From contig NW_003314274.1 in the NCBI RefSeq assembly GCF_000143415.4, forward strand, positions 1,171,847-1,235,846: DNA of 64,000 bases, in the 5' to 3' direction. Source of the stretch: Selaginella moellendorffii. Its lineage: Eukaryota; Streptophyta; Lycopodiopsida; Selaginellales; Selaginellaceae. Of the stretch, positions 11,974-22,712 are shown piece by piece (within the stretch, counting starts at the first letter, position 1; the number at the start of each line of letters is the position of its first letter). The notes beneath the pieces were generated by a model, which was given only the letters and a program-made list of their open reading frames with translations, ran no database searches and had not been told where the DNA came from. Made by a program: the position numbers and the translations under genes.

Positions 11974-12122
11974 CGCTCCACTCGCCGCCAAGCACTTCGC
12001 CAATAACCCTAAACGAATGCTGGGTCATAGGATTAATTTTCATCTAACGGCTGTTGTCAATTTAGATTAATTTTAATACATTTACCAAAATCACTTTTGT
12101 TTTAATTATTACTAAAAGTTAT

Positions 12123-13737
12123 TTATTGAAACCGCAAAGAAACTTTGTCAAGAAGAGCAACTCTTTTAACTGCGAGAAAGGTTTTAAATTGATAGAAATA
12201 TGAAAACTTTGTGATATACATACCATCACCGTAGCAAGCCATCTTCTCCGCAACTTTACAAGGGTCATCAAAAGTGCTCATGAACTGCGTTGATAAATTC
12301 TTTTGCAGGCTTCCTGTCCCCAAAATAAAAAGCTCACAAAACAATTTACAAATTATGTAGTCTCTAACCTGCAACCATAGGTGAGAATTTGCCGATCAAT
12401 GTCCTTATTCACGACCACCTATAAGAAAATATATAGTTCTTCTGTGCATAGAGAAACGAGAAATCACGAACCTGAGGCTTGAGATTCACCAAAACAAGTG
12501 AAATGGTTGCATTCTTCGTCGACTACAATGGAAAGAACGTTCATAGAGAAGTGAAAAAAGAGAGTTCCAAGTTGAGTACCTTCTCGTCTCCTACAATATC
12601 TACCAGTCCGTCTACAAACTTGTGCTCCTAGATAAACAGCACAAGGACACGCATTTGAGACAAATATTACTTGAGAGCGCTACTCACAGAAGATGCGTGG
12701 ATCCCAAACAAGCCGGAGTCATTGTACACAGAAGTAAAAGCAGTAAAATTTTCCACCTTGGGATGGAAAACGAGAATGCGAACTAAGTAAGAACACTAAA
12801 ACCAAACCACGATTCATAGATACACAATCTGGACTGGATGACCTTGCCCAGGCCCCCAGTTGAAAACGAACCGACTAAAACGGAAAAAAAAAAAAAAAAG
12901 TTAACATTTTCTTCCAGCAAACTTGAGAAAGAAGGGGAAGCTTTACCTGTAACACAGTTGCTGCAACAGCATTGCGTTCGCTTCTCCAGCCATCAGGGAT
13001 TTCAAAAGCGATGGAAGCCCATGTAGTCTGCTTAAAAATGGAAGAGCTAAATCCATTTAGACTTCCAACAAAGAGAAAACACAAAAATGAAAGAAAGGAA
13101 AAACTCTTACATCACTCTCGCCTTGAAGGGGCTACCTCTGGGGGCGCCACCAGAGGCATGTCCTCAAACAACGGTTTCACCAGCGAGAGAAAATAGTCGT
13201 GCTTGATGCCAGACCCAGCGAAAACCATCCGTGAAGCTGTTTAGTTTGCCCACAAAATCTCCCTGCTATTAGAAAAAACACAAGAATAACGAAAGCAGGA
13301 AGACATGAGAAAGCTAGAAACTCGTGAAAAGCACGAGAGTCAGAGTTTATCCAATGAGGACTCACTTGCCACCAGCACTTTGCCAAGAGGGCCATTGTAA
13401 CCAGCGGGATGCAAAGCTTCCAGAAGCATTGCTTGAGTTGGCAATATCTTTAATCTCTTCTCTCAAGATGTCAGCATGTGAATCCAATCAACCCTGTAAG
13501 AAAAAAAAGAAAAAAAGAGAAAGAGATATTTGTTCTTTGATATCCCACTCATGGAAAGCCGGGTTCCGGATGCTATCAGCAAGAACAATCTCGGGAACAA
13601 AGCTCCTTATCAGATCACCCGTATAAGACATTTGCTCTCGTGAAAGCAGATGCAAGAATATTACCGTCGATGGCTTCTGCTTCGTGGACAAGCCTCAAGT
13701 GCGTCCTGTTTCGCGTGCTCTTGAAAACCATGTGAAT
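12123..13737 (-). pseudogene. Mitochondrial processing peptidase alpha subunit, intron-containing pseudogene
   Basis: Ordered exons match plant MPP-alpha, a core/assembly subunit of the matrix processing peptidase and bc1 complex. They are FKSTRNRTHLRLVHEAEAIDG (13730-13665), SREQMSYTG...SVRNPAF-like (to about 13510), AMLLEALHPAGYNGPLG (about 13440-13380), MVFAGSGIKHDYFLSLVKPLF (about 13230-13165), WASIAFEIPDGW (about 13035-12960), GSFSTGGLGKVIQSRL (about 12865-12840), FTAFTSVYNDSGLFGIHASS (about 12755-12690), STKNATISLVLVNLKPQ, DIDRQILTYG and a C-terminal exon ending at 12123. Lesions: the N-terminal ~130 residues are missing, there are frameshifts near 13642 and 13435, a TAA at 13243-13241 replaces the tyrosine of the N-Y-T motif, and one intron donor is lost. 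It kept its introns, so it arose by DNA duplication and not retroposition. Confidence 0.8.
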
Positions 13738-14128
13738 AGTAAACCAAATACATTTATAATATTTACATGTTTCTAGAGTTTTTCATATAAAACGAAATGA
13801 ATTTCATGCACGGGGATGACAAGCGCGCCACACAGTCATCGTACCAGATCGCGGAGATGGAGGGAGCCGCCACCACCGCTGCCGCCACGGGATGAAAAAC
13901 TCTCAAAGTATTTCAGAGTTTCCATCTATTTTTTTTATTCTATAATCTAATGGTTAATATGCAATAAGATTAATCTTGATTTATAAATGATAAACATGTT
14001 TATAATTATTGATCAATTGAATTATTGGACATTACTATTAAGCAAGCATTATTGCATGCAACACACAGCAAATTATTAAAATTATCAGTGAATATTTTGA
14101 GTATATAAAAAATAACTAACTTAACTAT
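13738..14128. other. Spacer with a GC-rich island
   Basis: Mostly AT-rich. A GC-rich patch at 13815-13895 (GCC/CCACC-rich) contrasts with its surroundings and could be a scrap of a gene, but no family is recognisable. Confidence 0.4.
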
Positions 14129-16548
14129 TTAACTGCACAACCAACCTTGACTCTGGAAAAAAGATATTAAGAACTCTTTGCCATCGAAACTTAGTAAGTA
14201 CATCACTTGCGCATCCTGTGAAAAATAAGCTCAAAAGTCATAGTTTGTAGTCCAGAAACAAAAAATACCTCGGGCCAACTACAAAAAGTCTCAGGAGAAA
14301 CTTGAAGAAGATTGAATGCAGCCTCACCATCGACTCTAGCACAAATTTCCCTGCCTGGTTCTCCAACGTCAAAAAGATAGACGTCTGCGTGGAAAGAGAG
14401 CGACGCTTGATCGCAACTACGTGTACAGAAACAACAAAACCAAGCGCCACTTTCATCCGTCACACGCCGACCACAAGCACCGTGTATTTTATGAAGCTGG
14501 AGCTCCACTCTTTCGAGCCTTACGACATCATCTTCTCAGGTCAAATAGAGAGCTTAAAAGGAATCTCTCCTACCTGGCCATAGCTAGACCATCGAGAGAC
14601 AGGAACAATGCTGTGAAGACACGGGGAAGAGATGACTGCAGTGAGATGGGAAACCTTCACGAAAGATGCTCCTTCCGTGCTCTCGGTCCAAGAACATTTC
14701 AGCCTGCAACGAATAATCGTTAAGGAGGCGAGAGAGTTTTTCTTTTACCTTTCACCAGTATCTGTATAAGTAGCAAGGCCGGATATAAACACAAGTTGTC
14801 CGGAATAAACCTCGCCAAAAGACCTGCCAGCCAAAGTCACTCTCAGAAAAAATCAAAAATAAAAGAAAAACAATTAAACATTTTTACCAGCTCTCCAGCA
14901 TGAACTGAAGCTCAATCTCGATAATTCCCGTGTCGTCGTTAATAGACAGTATAGATGGTTGCTTGGCAGATGAAATCTGACAACCAACAAACGCTGCTGT
15001 ACCATAAACTGCAAGGTTGAACATCTTTGGTCTCAAGTCCTTTACCAGAAGCTTCAATCAGTAGGAATGAGAAAATTTGCATTGTACATACACGAGCGGG
15101 GAAATGGTTGAGATCAACAGCACCGTGTGGGTTGCGTGGAATTAGCACTTCCGATCCAAGACATGTTTCGTGATCAGACGCTACTGTCACCTTTGACAAC
15201 GATTCGAAGATTATTCCGAAGTAAACGCAGTTTTACCTCTTGCTCGAGTTGAAGACAGGGCGGCACACAATAGATCCGAGTGCATGTTCCAGACTCCAGG
15301 CTTATCTCCATTGTGTCACAGTTTACAAAGGGTCGTTCAAGGGCCAACATGCTTCCGTCACTGCAATCACGTAAAACATGTTTACTACAAAAGCAGAAAG
15401 CCTGATACGAAACCTTAGCAAAGTGGCGATAGGAACCTGGTCATTCCACAGGACGAATGGCACCGTGATTCCCTCACTATCAACAAGTAAGATTGTTTTC
15501 CATCTTCTGTCGCCGTTCGTCTCAGTCTCCATGGACTTTTCCAGTCTATCGTTACAAAGTGATTAAGCCATACTCGATCGATCACGCGAAACAACACTTA
15601 CTTGGCATAAATATGGTAATCTCCGGCAGCTCCACGTTGTATAGACGGGAAAGTGTCAGAGAGAAACTGCTCGCCGAGCAGCATTGCATCGTGTTCTTGG
15701 TCCTGAGTAGAAAACAGTAGCTAACTCACAAAAAATCAAACATTCACTGCACCTCGTCAAGTAGGACTACTAGGTGCTCTGTGGGTAAAAGACGCGGAGC
15801 ACACGATCCATCTCCAACTCTCAGCCTACAACCTGTCATGCGTAGATCTCGACCTCTCTTAATAGTTCCCTCCTCATCATGTACCATGTCAAAAAATCTA
15901 TGAACAAAAGAAGCCATCAACAAAAAAAGGTAAAGACGAATACCAGAAGTTCTTGGCTTACTTTCGGTGCAGATAGTGGTCGACTGTGTTCCCGCTGGAA
16001 AGATCTCCAAGCGTAAGAAGATAGCTATTGCTCCCTGGAAACTTTGTGTGTGATACCATCAATCAACCGAGAATGCAAGCTAAATGAGCTTACCAGGCAA
16101 GACGTGGATGTCCAGAACAACGACCTCCATCACGGCATCCAGAGAAACAAACTTCTTCTCCAGAATCGAGTCGACAGTCACAGCATTTGCCAAATGCTGA
16201 TACCGCGCCCTCCTCGTCCTCTTCATTTGCATCACGGGGTGATTCTCCGCAAGCCTCCCTCTGCCTCTGCCGCGCTCCCTCTCGCCCCAGGCCTATCATC
16301 CACAAACAACACCTACATTCCTCAAAAATCCCTCGAACCGACCGAGAAGTCCTCACCTGGAAGAGCTCCGCGAGAAGAATCCCTTCCGTGACCACGCGGG
16401 GATGAGCTTGGCAGCACGAAAAGACGCGCGACATCATCCACGCCCATCCGGGCACCGCTGCGCCATCGTCGTGCCGCCGCCGGTACTCCTCGAGCTCCTT
16501 CCTCGCCCATTCTATAAACCCTAGAATATCATTTCCCGCCATAACCAT
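14129..16548 (-). CDS. Multi-exon protein with RPA/SHLD2-like OB-fold and zinc-ribbon features
   Basis: Thirteen-exon model on the minus strand: 16548-16357 (ATG), 16196-16094, 16034-15962, 15897-15753, 15702-15602, 15545-15414, 15360-15237, 15190-15094, 15008-14888, 14823-14749, 14703-14574, about 14533-14269, and 14215-14129 (TAA). The first eleven exons stay in phase over 431 codons; the full protein would be about 550 residues. Beta-rich segments (VMEVVVLDIHVL, SYLLTLGD, TAAFVGCQISS, QLVFISGLATYTDTG) look like OB folds. Near the C-terminus, a C...WFCCFCTRSC cluster followed by SFHADVYLFD and a leucine-rich tail recalls the zinc-ribbon OB domain of RPA70 or SHLD2. I infer a single-stranded-DNA or repair role at low confidence. 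The boundary between exons 11 and 12 does not keep frame in my model, so a misplaced splice site or a frameshift is possible. Confidence 0.6.
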
Positions 16549-16768
16549 TCCAAATTTACACACGGGTAAAGTTATAAGCAGCCAGTGGACGAGAATCCCG
16601 ATGTTCCCTTGTCTCTTACCTCTTTGTTTACTCTCTTTGCTCGATACTTGTGGAATCCCGGCCTTAGAATCTCTTCCTTCTCCCAAGAAAGGATTCCAGG
16701 GTCATCACCCCGAGAGGAGAATTCAAGCAAAGATCTATCACAAGATCAAAGGGAACTAGAAAGAAGAA
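16549..16768. promoter_or_regulatory. Shared divergent promoter region
   Basis: The start codons of the minus-strand OB-fold gene (16548) and the plus-strand kinase gene (16769) are only 220 bp apart and head to head, so both promoters must overlap here. A pyrimidine-rich stretch (about 16605-16650) is visible; no clear TATA box was found. Confidence 0.55.
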
Positions 16769-19292
16769 ATGGATCGAAAATCTTTGTCTAGTGTTCCTTT
16801 GCCGAGCAACATAGCCATACTTTCGGGCAGCACTGTGCCTGGCCATTTTTCTTCTACTTCTAGTTCTACTGCTACTACTACTACTCTTCCTTCTAATCGA
16901 AACATTGTGGTAATTTTTGATGCGTCGAGGGAGATGTCAAGCATCGCTGTGGAGTGGACGTTGGAGAGAATTCTTCAGCCTGGGGATGTCTTGACACATC
17001 TTGGGATTTTACCGCAAACAGTCACAGGAATTGTAAAACTCAGTAAGTTTTTTCGCTTCTTTTTTGCCTTTTATTTTAATATTTATTGTTTAGTGCGATA
17101 CAAGCCCCAGAAGGGGACTGAACAGTCTATCGTTGGCAACCAGGATGAGGAAATTTGTAAGAAACTGAAGCTCTACAGCTTAATTCTCAGTGATATTCAA
17201 AAGGCATGCGAGGATCTAAACGTAAGAAATCATTCTAAACTTTTGGTTTTTTTTTATGTATATTCTTTTTAACAGGCCAGTTTAGATCTTCGAATTGTTA
17301 CTGGGCATCCACTGAGTCTAGTTGCTGTGACCGAAACAAGAAAACTACAGCCTACATGGGTTATTCTAGACAGGTTTTTTTTTCTTCTTCTTCTTCTGTT
17401 TTTTAGGTCCTCTTAATTAATTTGCTATGAATCTGGATAGAAATATGAAGAGACATCGCAAGCATATAAACGACCAGCTCTCCTGCAACATGATTCTCAT
17501 GGATCGGAACAACGAAGGCAAGATTCTCAAGCTTTGCGCCCCGATGGTGTTGGGACCATCTCTCCAGTTCCAAGACATCTCCGACTCCCAAATCCTCGAC
17601 ACAGTTGGAAAGTATCGCTGCTTTTCATCCTCCGGAGGGGATTCGGACAGCGACACGATCCTCACACACAGTAAACACGGTGAATAGCATTTTCGTTATT
17701 TACATTATTATATTCAATTTTTCCATGGTTTCATGTTCAAAGCACTCAAAGGAGGAACATCAAATAACAGTGTCACTGTTGATCCTGGCCCGAGTGAGAA
17801 TGCGGCAGTGGAGTTGGACGCTGTACTGCCGACAGAATTGGATGAAACCAACACTGCAATCAAGCTGGATAAAGAGAAACTTACGACTGATGAAGCGATC
17901 ACCGAGGACACCATCCTCTTCCCAAAACCCGGGAGCTCGGCACTGCCACTTTGCTCGGTTTGCAAGCACAAGCCCCGCGATTTCAAGAGACAGACGAGAG
18001 AGTTTACGTATTCTGAGCTCGAGGAGGCGACAGACAATTTCTCGCATGCCAACTTTCTGGCCGAGGGAGGATTTGGGTTTGTGTACAAGGGCGTTCTCAA
18101 AGGTGGCCAACACATTGCCGTGAAGCAACACAAGCTCGCCAGCACGCAAGGAGGGAGGGAGTTTTGTGCAGAGGTCAAGGTTCTGAGCGGAGCACAGCAC
18201 CGAAACCTGGTAACTTTGCTAGGATTTTGCGTTGAGGATGGCAAGAGAATGCTTGTTTACGAGTTTGTTTGCAACAAGTCACTCGACTATCACTTATTTG
18301 GTACTTTCTTTTCTTTTCTTTTTTCTTTTGTCTAAACACTTGGCTTTGACATGTGACAATGGTGGCAGACAAAAACACGGTGTTACCATGGTGTGCAAGA
18401 CAGGGAATTGCTTTGGGGGCTGCCAGAGCGATGCGATATCTTCACGAGGAATGCCGGGTTGGAACTATAATTCACAGAGATCTCAGGCCACACAACATTC
18501 TTCTCACACATGACTATGCTCCAATGGTAACCATTGTTACTATATCGTTTCTAGATTACTTATATGGTACCAGGTTGGAGATTTTGGATTGGCTAGATGG
18601 AATACAAGCAGCCAGCCCGCAGTTGAGACGAAGGTAGTTGGCACACTCGGGTAAGAAACCAAAACTCATATGTTATTTTAATATGACATTTAATGTTTAG
18701 AATTGAAGGTATTTGGCCCCGGAGTATGCTTCAAGTGGACAAGTTACAGAGAAAGCTGACGTGTATTCGTTTGGTGTGATTTTACTCGAAATGGTCACAG
18801 GCCGGAGATCATTAGATATATCTCTGCCTCATGCAGAACAATGTCTCACAGAATGGGTAAGATTCATTTTTTAAAAATTTCTATTTAATATTAATTACAG
18901 GCTCGTCCAAAACTCGATGTAAGAGATGCCGATTCTTTACTGGATCCACGACTGGTTAAAGATTTACTCCAGGAGTCACAGCTTTACGAGATCCAAGCAA
19001 TGGTCCACGCAGCGGCATTTTGCCTAAGAAGAGAACCCTCGCAGAGGCCAAGAATGAGTCAGGTTGATACTTACGAAGAAAAATCATGAACTTACAAGGT
19101 TGACATTGTTGCATGTAGGTGTTGCGAATTTTGGAAGGCGAGAGAGGTGAAGCACCCACCATAGCTCTAACAATGTCTACCACCTGGGATCCCACAACCA
19201 AGAGCCGGATCCCACGAGTTCCAAGCAATACCACGCTCAAAAGTCCGAGCAAGCAAAGCTTTCTCTCATATAATGAGATGATCACCAGCTAG
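16769..19292 (+). CDS. USP-domain receptor-like cytoplasmic kinase (PERK-like), ten exons
   Basis: Exons: 16769-17042, 17094-17221, 17276-17373, 17441-17670, 17743-18300, 18369-18526, 18574-18650, 18709-18856, 18901-19062, 19119-19292. They total 2007 nt in frame (668 residues), and all junctions are GT-AG. The N-terminal part (residues ~40-235; [33 protein letters not shown]) is a universal-stress-protein-like domain. A linker with a CSVC motif follows, then a kinase domain at about 345-610: G-loop [14 protein letters not shown] lysine (~370), [10 protein letters not shown] (~465), DFG (~485), APE. It lacks a signal peptide and membrane span, so it is likely cytoplasmic. I recall public Selaginella entries of this family named 'inactive protein kinase', yet the K, HRD aspartate and DFG are all present here. 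A broken inverted copy of its 3' half lies at 8818-9840. Confidence 0.85.
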
Positions 19293-19417
19293 ATGGCGTG
19301 AGCTACCATGAAAGTTGACTATAGGTAATATACTCAAGAGAAAAAGAGAAACTATTCTTCGTGATGTTGTTACAAGAAGCTACTATAATCCAAAGTCATA
19401 CAAAGAGCTTCTCAGGA

Positions 19418-19640
19418 TCAAAGTTTCAAAGAGTGATCTTGGCTGGCGCCATCCATCGCAAAGAACTCGGAGATCACCTCCAGCGGCATGCCTTTGGTCT
19501 TGGGAACCTTGAACAGGGTGAAGATCCAGGGCACTAACACCACCACCACAAAGCAGCCAAACAAGCCACCGATTCCCAGCACCCCGAGGAGCTTTGGGCA
19601 CATGTTGGTGAGGAGGATGTTGCAAGTCCATAAATGTCAG
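19418..19640 (-). pseudogene. Monosaccharide-sensing / tonoplast sugar transporter C-terminal fragment
   Basis: A minus-strand frame of about 75 codons reads LWTCNILLTNMCPKLLG, then a hydrophobic helix (GIGGLFGCFVVVVLVPW), then the transporter-family signature VPKTKGMPLEVISEFF. It ends in a stop at 19420-19418. The PETKG-MPLE-I-EFF element at the end of the last transmembrane helix is typical of plant MSSP/TMT monosaccharide transporters of the MFS family. No upstream exons with the other eleven helices are visible, so this is a stranded last-exon fragment immediately downstream of the kinase gene. Confidence 0.75.
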
Positions 19641-20990
19641 GTTCGTTAAATTCAAAACAAGATTATAGATCCGTTGGAAGGAAGGAAAAATAATTTCTAG
19701 CCGATTATCTATAAAATAGAGACCTGGTTAAAATAAAAACACGCCACCACATTCGGATCTCATTCGCCTTTGCTTTGTGCTCCTCTTCTACTTGGCCCAT
19801 CATCCTCTAGAATGATTATCCATTTGGAGGTAATATTCTTCTCACAAGGTCACTCAGCATTGTTTACACTCAGAAAGACATAAAGGTGGACTTCATGAAG
19901 GAATGGAGGAGTATAGAAAATTAACTCTGCAAGAGTGTTAACGAGGATTGCTCTTCTCCATTCCTGGGATCTATTTGCACCATTGGTTAATAATGCCACT
20001 TGAGGAAGAGAAAGCTTGAAAAGAACCGAGAAGAATTTTTCATTTTACTCTCTCTTTTATTTAATCAATAAGGCTGATTGATTCTGTGCAGACCTTTCCT
20101 CAACCGGTTTAATCACCGTCTGGATACGTTGATTCTTTGATATCTACCGGATTGGAGACAGCAGCCATTTAGACAAGAGGTAGTTTGAGTTTCAAGTTCA
20201 CGGGGATCAAATCAACTTTACCTCGTTTTGTCTACTCACCAGGTATGTGGTTAGATTAAACATTCATAACTCTAGCTCTAGTTGTCGGAATTTGAATTCT
20301 GACATTCATGTTAACAGTGCTTAAATTCTCAGGAATCCCAGCCAAGGCTGTGATTTTCTTGGATCAATGGTATCCAAGGCTCCGATACGACAGTAGAATT
20401 ACTGCCATGTGGGCATAACTACTGCCACATCTCTACAACTTAAGGATGATCCACTTGTAAACAATTTGCTTGAGTTAATGCACCCGATTCATTTGACCTG
20501 GATGGAATGAGGTAGAAACTGTCACAATCTGAGAGTGAGGGACTACAGTGCTTGTGATGGGTTTTGTGATCCAATGGTAACCGCAGAAGAAGAGGAGGCA
20601 TCTTTGCAAGGTACCGGACCGGCTTATTCGACTCGGAATCTTCTCGTGCCACGAGTCCACAATTTGTGGACCCACTCGCCATTAGAAAAGAATTGATTTT
20701 CAATCTTCCAGACCTTAACGGCTAATTAAAACCAGGGCTTGATAGCAATTTATTACTTTTGACAACTTATTTCCGCTCCCATCCAATGGTTGAGGATGAC
20801 GGAATAAGTGACATGGCAGCTTTTTAGTTTGGACTTCCAATACTATTTAAGTCTAATAATATGTCATGTCCCAATTAACCGGCTAATATAATACTCATGT
20901 TTAATGTCAATAATCTTCTATTTCCTCTAAATGATAAGAATCATGCTTCTACACAAGCATAGAACTAAATCAGGCTATGCACATTTGATA
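19641..20990. other. Intergenic, nothing recognised
   Basis: About 1.3 kb of mixed composition. Short frames exist (for example on the minus strand near 20440-20700) but none resembles a known family. Confidence 0.4.
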
Positions 20991-21039
20991 GCAATGTAAA
21001 GGCAACATCGCTGCAAGGATTTAGTCTACAAGCATTCCT

Positions 21040-21640
21040 TGCTGCTCGTTCCCCTTGCTCAATCTCACAAGAGTTGTCCAAGCAATCTTATTGGCTGCAA
21101 AGGGGCATGCTGTGGAGCAGCTCCTCGGCTTGCTCCAGCCGCTGTGCTTGTCCCAGCAAATCTATCAAACGGTGGAACTGCTTGATCACCAGCAAAATGC
21201 CATGAGCGCTAAATGTGGTATCGTGGACTGCCATGCTGTCAGCATATACCGTTGCAGGGCATCTGGACGAGCAAGAAGTATATTCAACCGTCAGCACGAC
21301 CTTGTCTCGTGGACTGCCATGTTGGCAGCCTACGCTGGCATGGAACTTCTTTACTGAAAGAAATCTGGTCTCGTGGAAAGCTATTGTGCAAACATTTGCC
21401 CAAAATGGGCACTTTTAATAAGTCGGTGGAGCCGTGGGAGTCCATGCCAGACCTGCGCCCTTTCATGGACAATCATGATAGCCGCGTATGGGAATCAGGA
21501 CTTGGTAGACGTAGCTAGGCGTGTTTTTGACAAAATGCCGTCCAAGGACGTTGCGGCCTGGACGTCCGTAATCACGGTTAATCACGCCATTCATCTGCTG
21601 GATCCGCTGGCTGGACACCAGTGGATTTGATGACCGCTTG
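21040..21640 (+). pseudogene. Degenerate PPR (PLS-type) pseudogene
   Basis: Scattered across all three frames are typical plant PPR repeat signatures: DLVSWTAMLAAYA (about 21299-21340), NLVSWKAIVQTFAQNGH (about 21366-21415), WTIMIAAYGNQDLVDVARRVF (about 21462-21525) and MPSKDVAAWTSVI (about 21535-21573). The W-T-x-(M/L)-I/L...Y and VFD-MP-xx(N/D)V-W patterns are unmistakable, but frames shift every 50-150 bp and most of the protein is missing. It lies about 1.1 kb upstream of, and in the same orientation as, the intact PPR gene. Confidence 0.75.
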
Positions 21641-21757
21641 AGCGGCATTGCCCGCGCTGGAAAGGAGAAAGCCCTAATACACGTGTCACAATGCCACGTG
21701 GCCGCGAGCGATCCGCGATACGTGTCCAGATTTGAAAGAAGATCCTTCCCACCCACC

Positions 21758-22698
21758 ATGGTTCCCTGGAAGATCAATAGGCTTATAGAACTCAAGAAAT
21801 CTCTCATTTCGGGGCTTCCAAACGATGTCGCTCGCCACTGCCTCGCCAAGGTCCCCAGGGTGTACCACCGCAGCATGCGATCGGTGTCAACGACTTGGAG
21901 GAAGACGGTCGAGAGTGAAGATTTCCTGGCGGTAAGAAGGAAGAATGGCATTTCCGGGCTCGTTGTGATCCTCATGGAAAATGGGCACAACTCCTACTGC
22001 ATTTACAATCTTCCCTCCAAATCCAAAGCGCCTCTTCCAGATCCATTGCCCACGGGGCTAGAAATCGGCGGTGCCATTCGCCACATTCAAGACCGCGGCG
22101 GTGGGCACTCTCCTCGTCGCGCTGGAATCCAGGACGAGCTCTCGCCGCTCGACTGTGGAGAACCACACCCGGATCTTCGATTCCACCGAGAACAATTGGC
22201 AGCCGACTGTCGTGCGGTCGCAGTTCGCTATGGCGACAGTGAATGGGAGCTGCGACCACGACGGTGACTTTGTCGCCGTGACCGAGTCGTACGATGTCGC
22301 GACCGACACGCCGCGGTCGACCATGCCGTACAACCTCGCGGCGCTTCTCTTCGTCGCATTGCAAGGTGTTGGTCTATGATCCTGGCAGCGATTCCTGGCA
22401 CCGCGATTCCTCCGGGATGAGCGCCATGGATCACGGAGAGCTCATCTCTACCTCCAGAGGGATTTACAGCTTGACCGCCTCGGACCGCCTCTACAAGTTC
22501 GTGGACGGGGAATGGGTTCTCGCCGGGAGCGCACACCATCCCTCTCCGGCTTTCAATGTCCACTCGCAGCGGGCATTTGGGCTCCGGGACGAGATCTTCG
22601 TTCTGCGCGGTGATGATCTGGGAAGCAGCTCTTGCGTGATTGGAATTTGCCACGGATTGTTCCTGTGGTTTAGAGCTGGCTCCGTGGTCATGGGATAG
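21758..22698 (+). pseudogene. F-box/kelch-repeat protein gene broken by two frameshifts
   Basis: From the ATG at 21758 an F-box is visible at about residues 17-55 (LISGLPNDVARHCLAKVPRV, SMRSVSTTWRKTV). Such proteins are the substrate adaptors of SCF ubiquitin ligases. The kelch-type C-terminal part continues in a second frame from about 22070 (RSQFAMATVNG, YDVATD, MPYNLA) and in a third from about 22362 (KVLVYDPGSDSW, IYSLTASDRLYKFVDGEW, DEIFVLRGD, CVIGICHGLF) to the stop at 22698. The double-glycine centre of one kelch blade also appears deleted. The GC-rich composition equals that of the neighbouring PPR gene, so the damage is probably recent; sequencing error cannot be excluded. Confidence 0.75.
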
Positions 22699-22712
22699 AT
22701 CGATCCTGTTAG

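Noticed and set aside
12123-13737. Functional MPP-alpha gene
   Set aside because: Missing N-terminus, two frameshifts, an in-frame stop and a lost splice donor are incompatible with a working gene.
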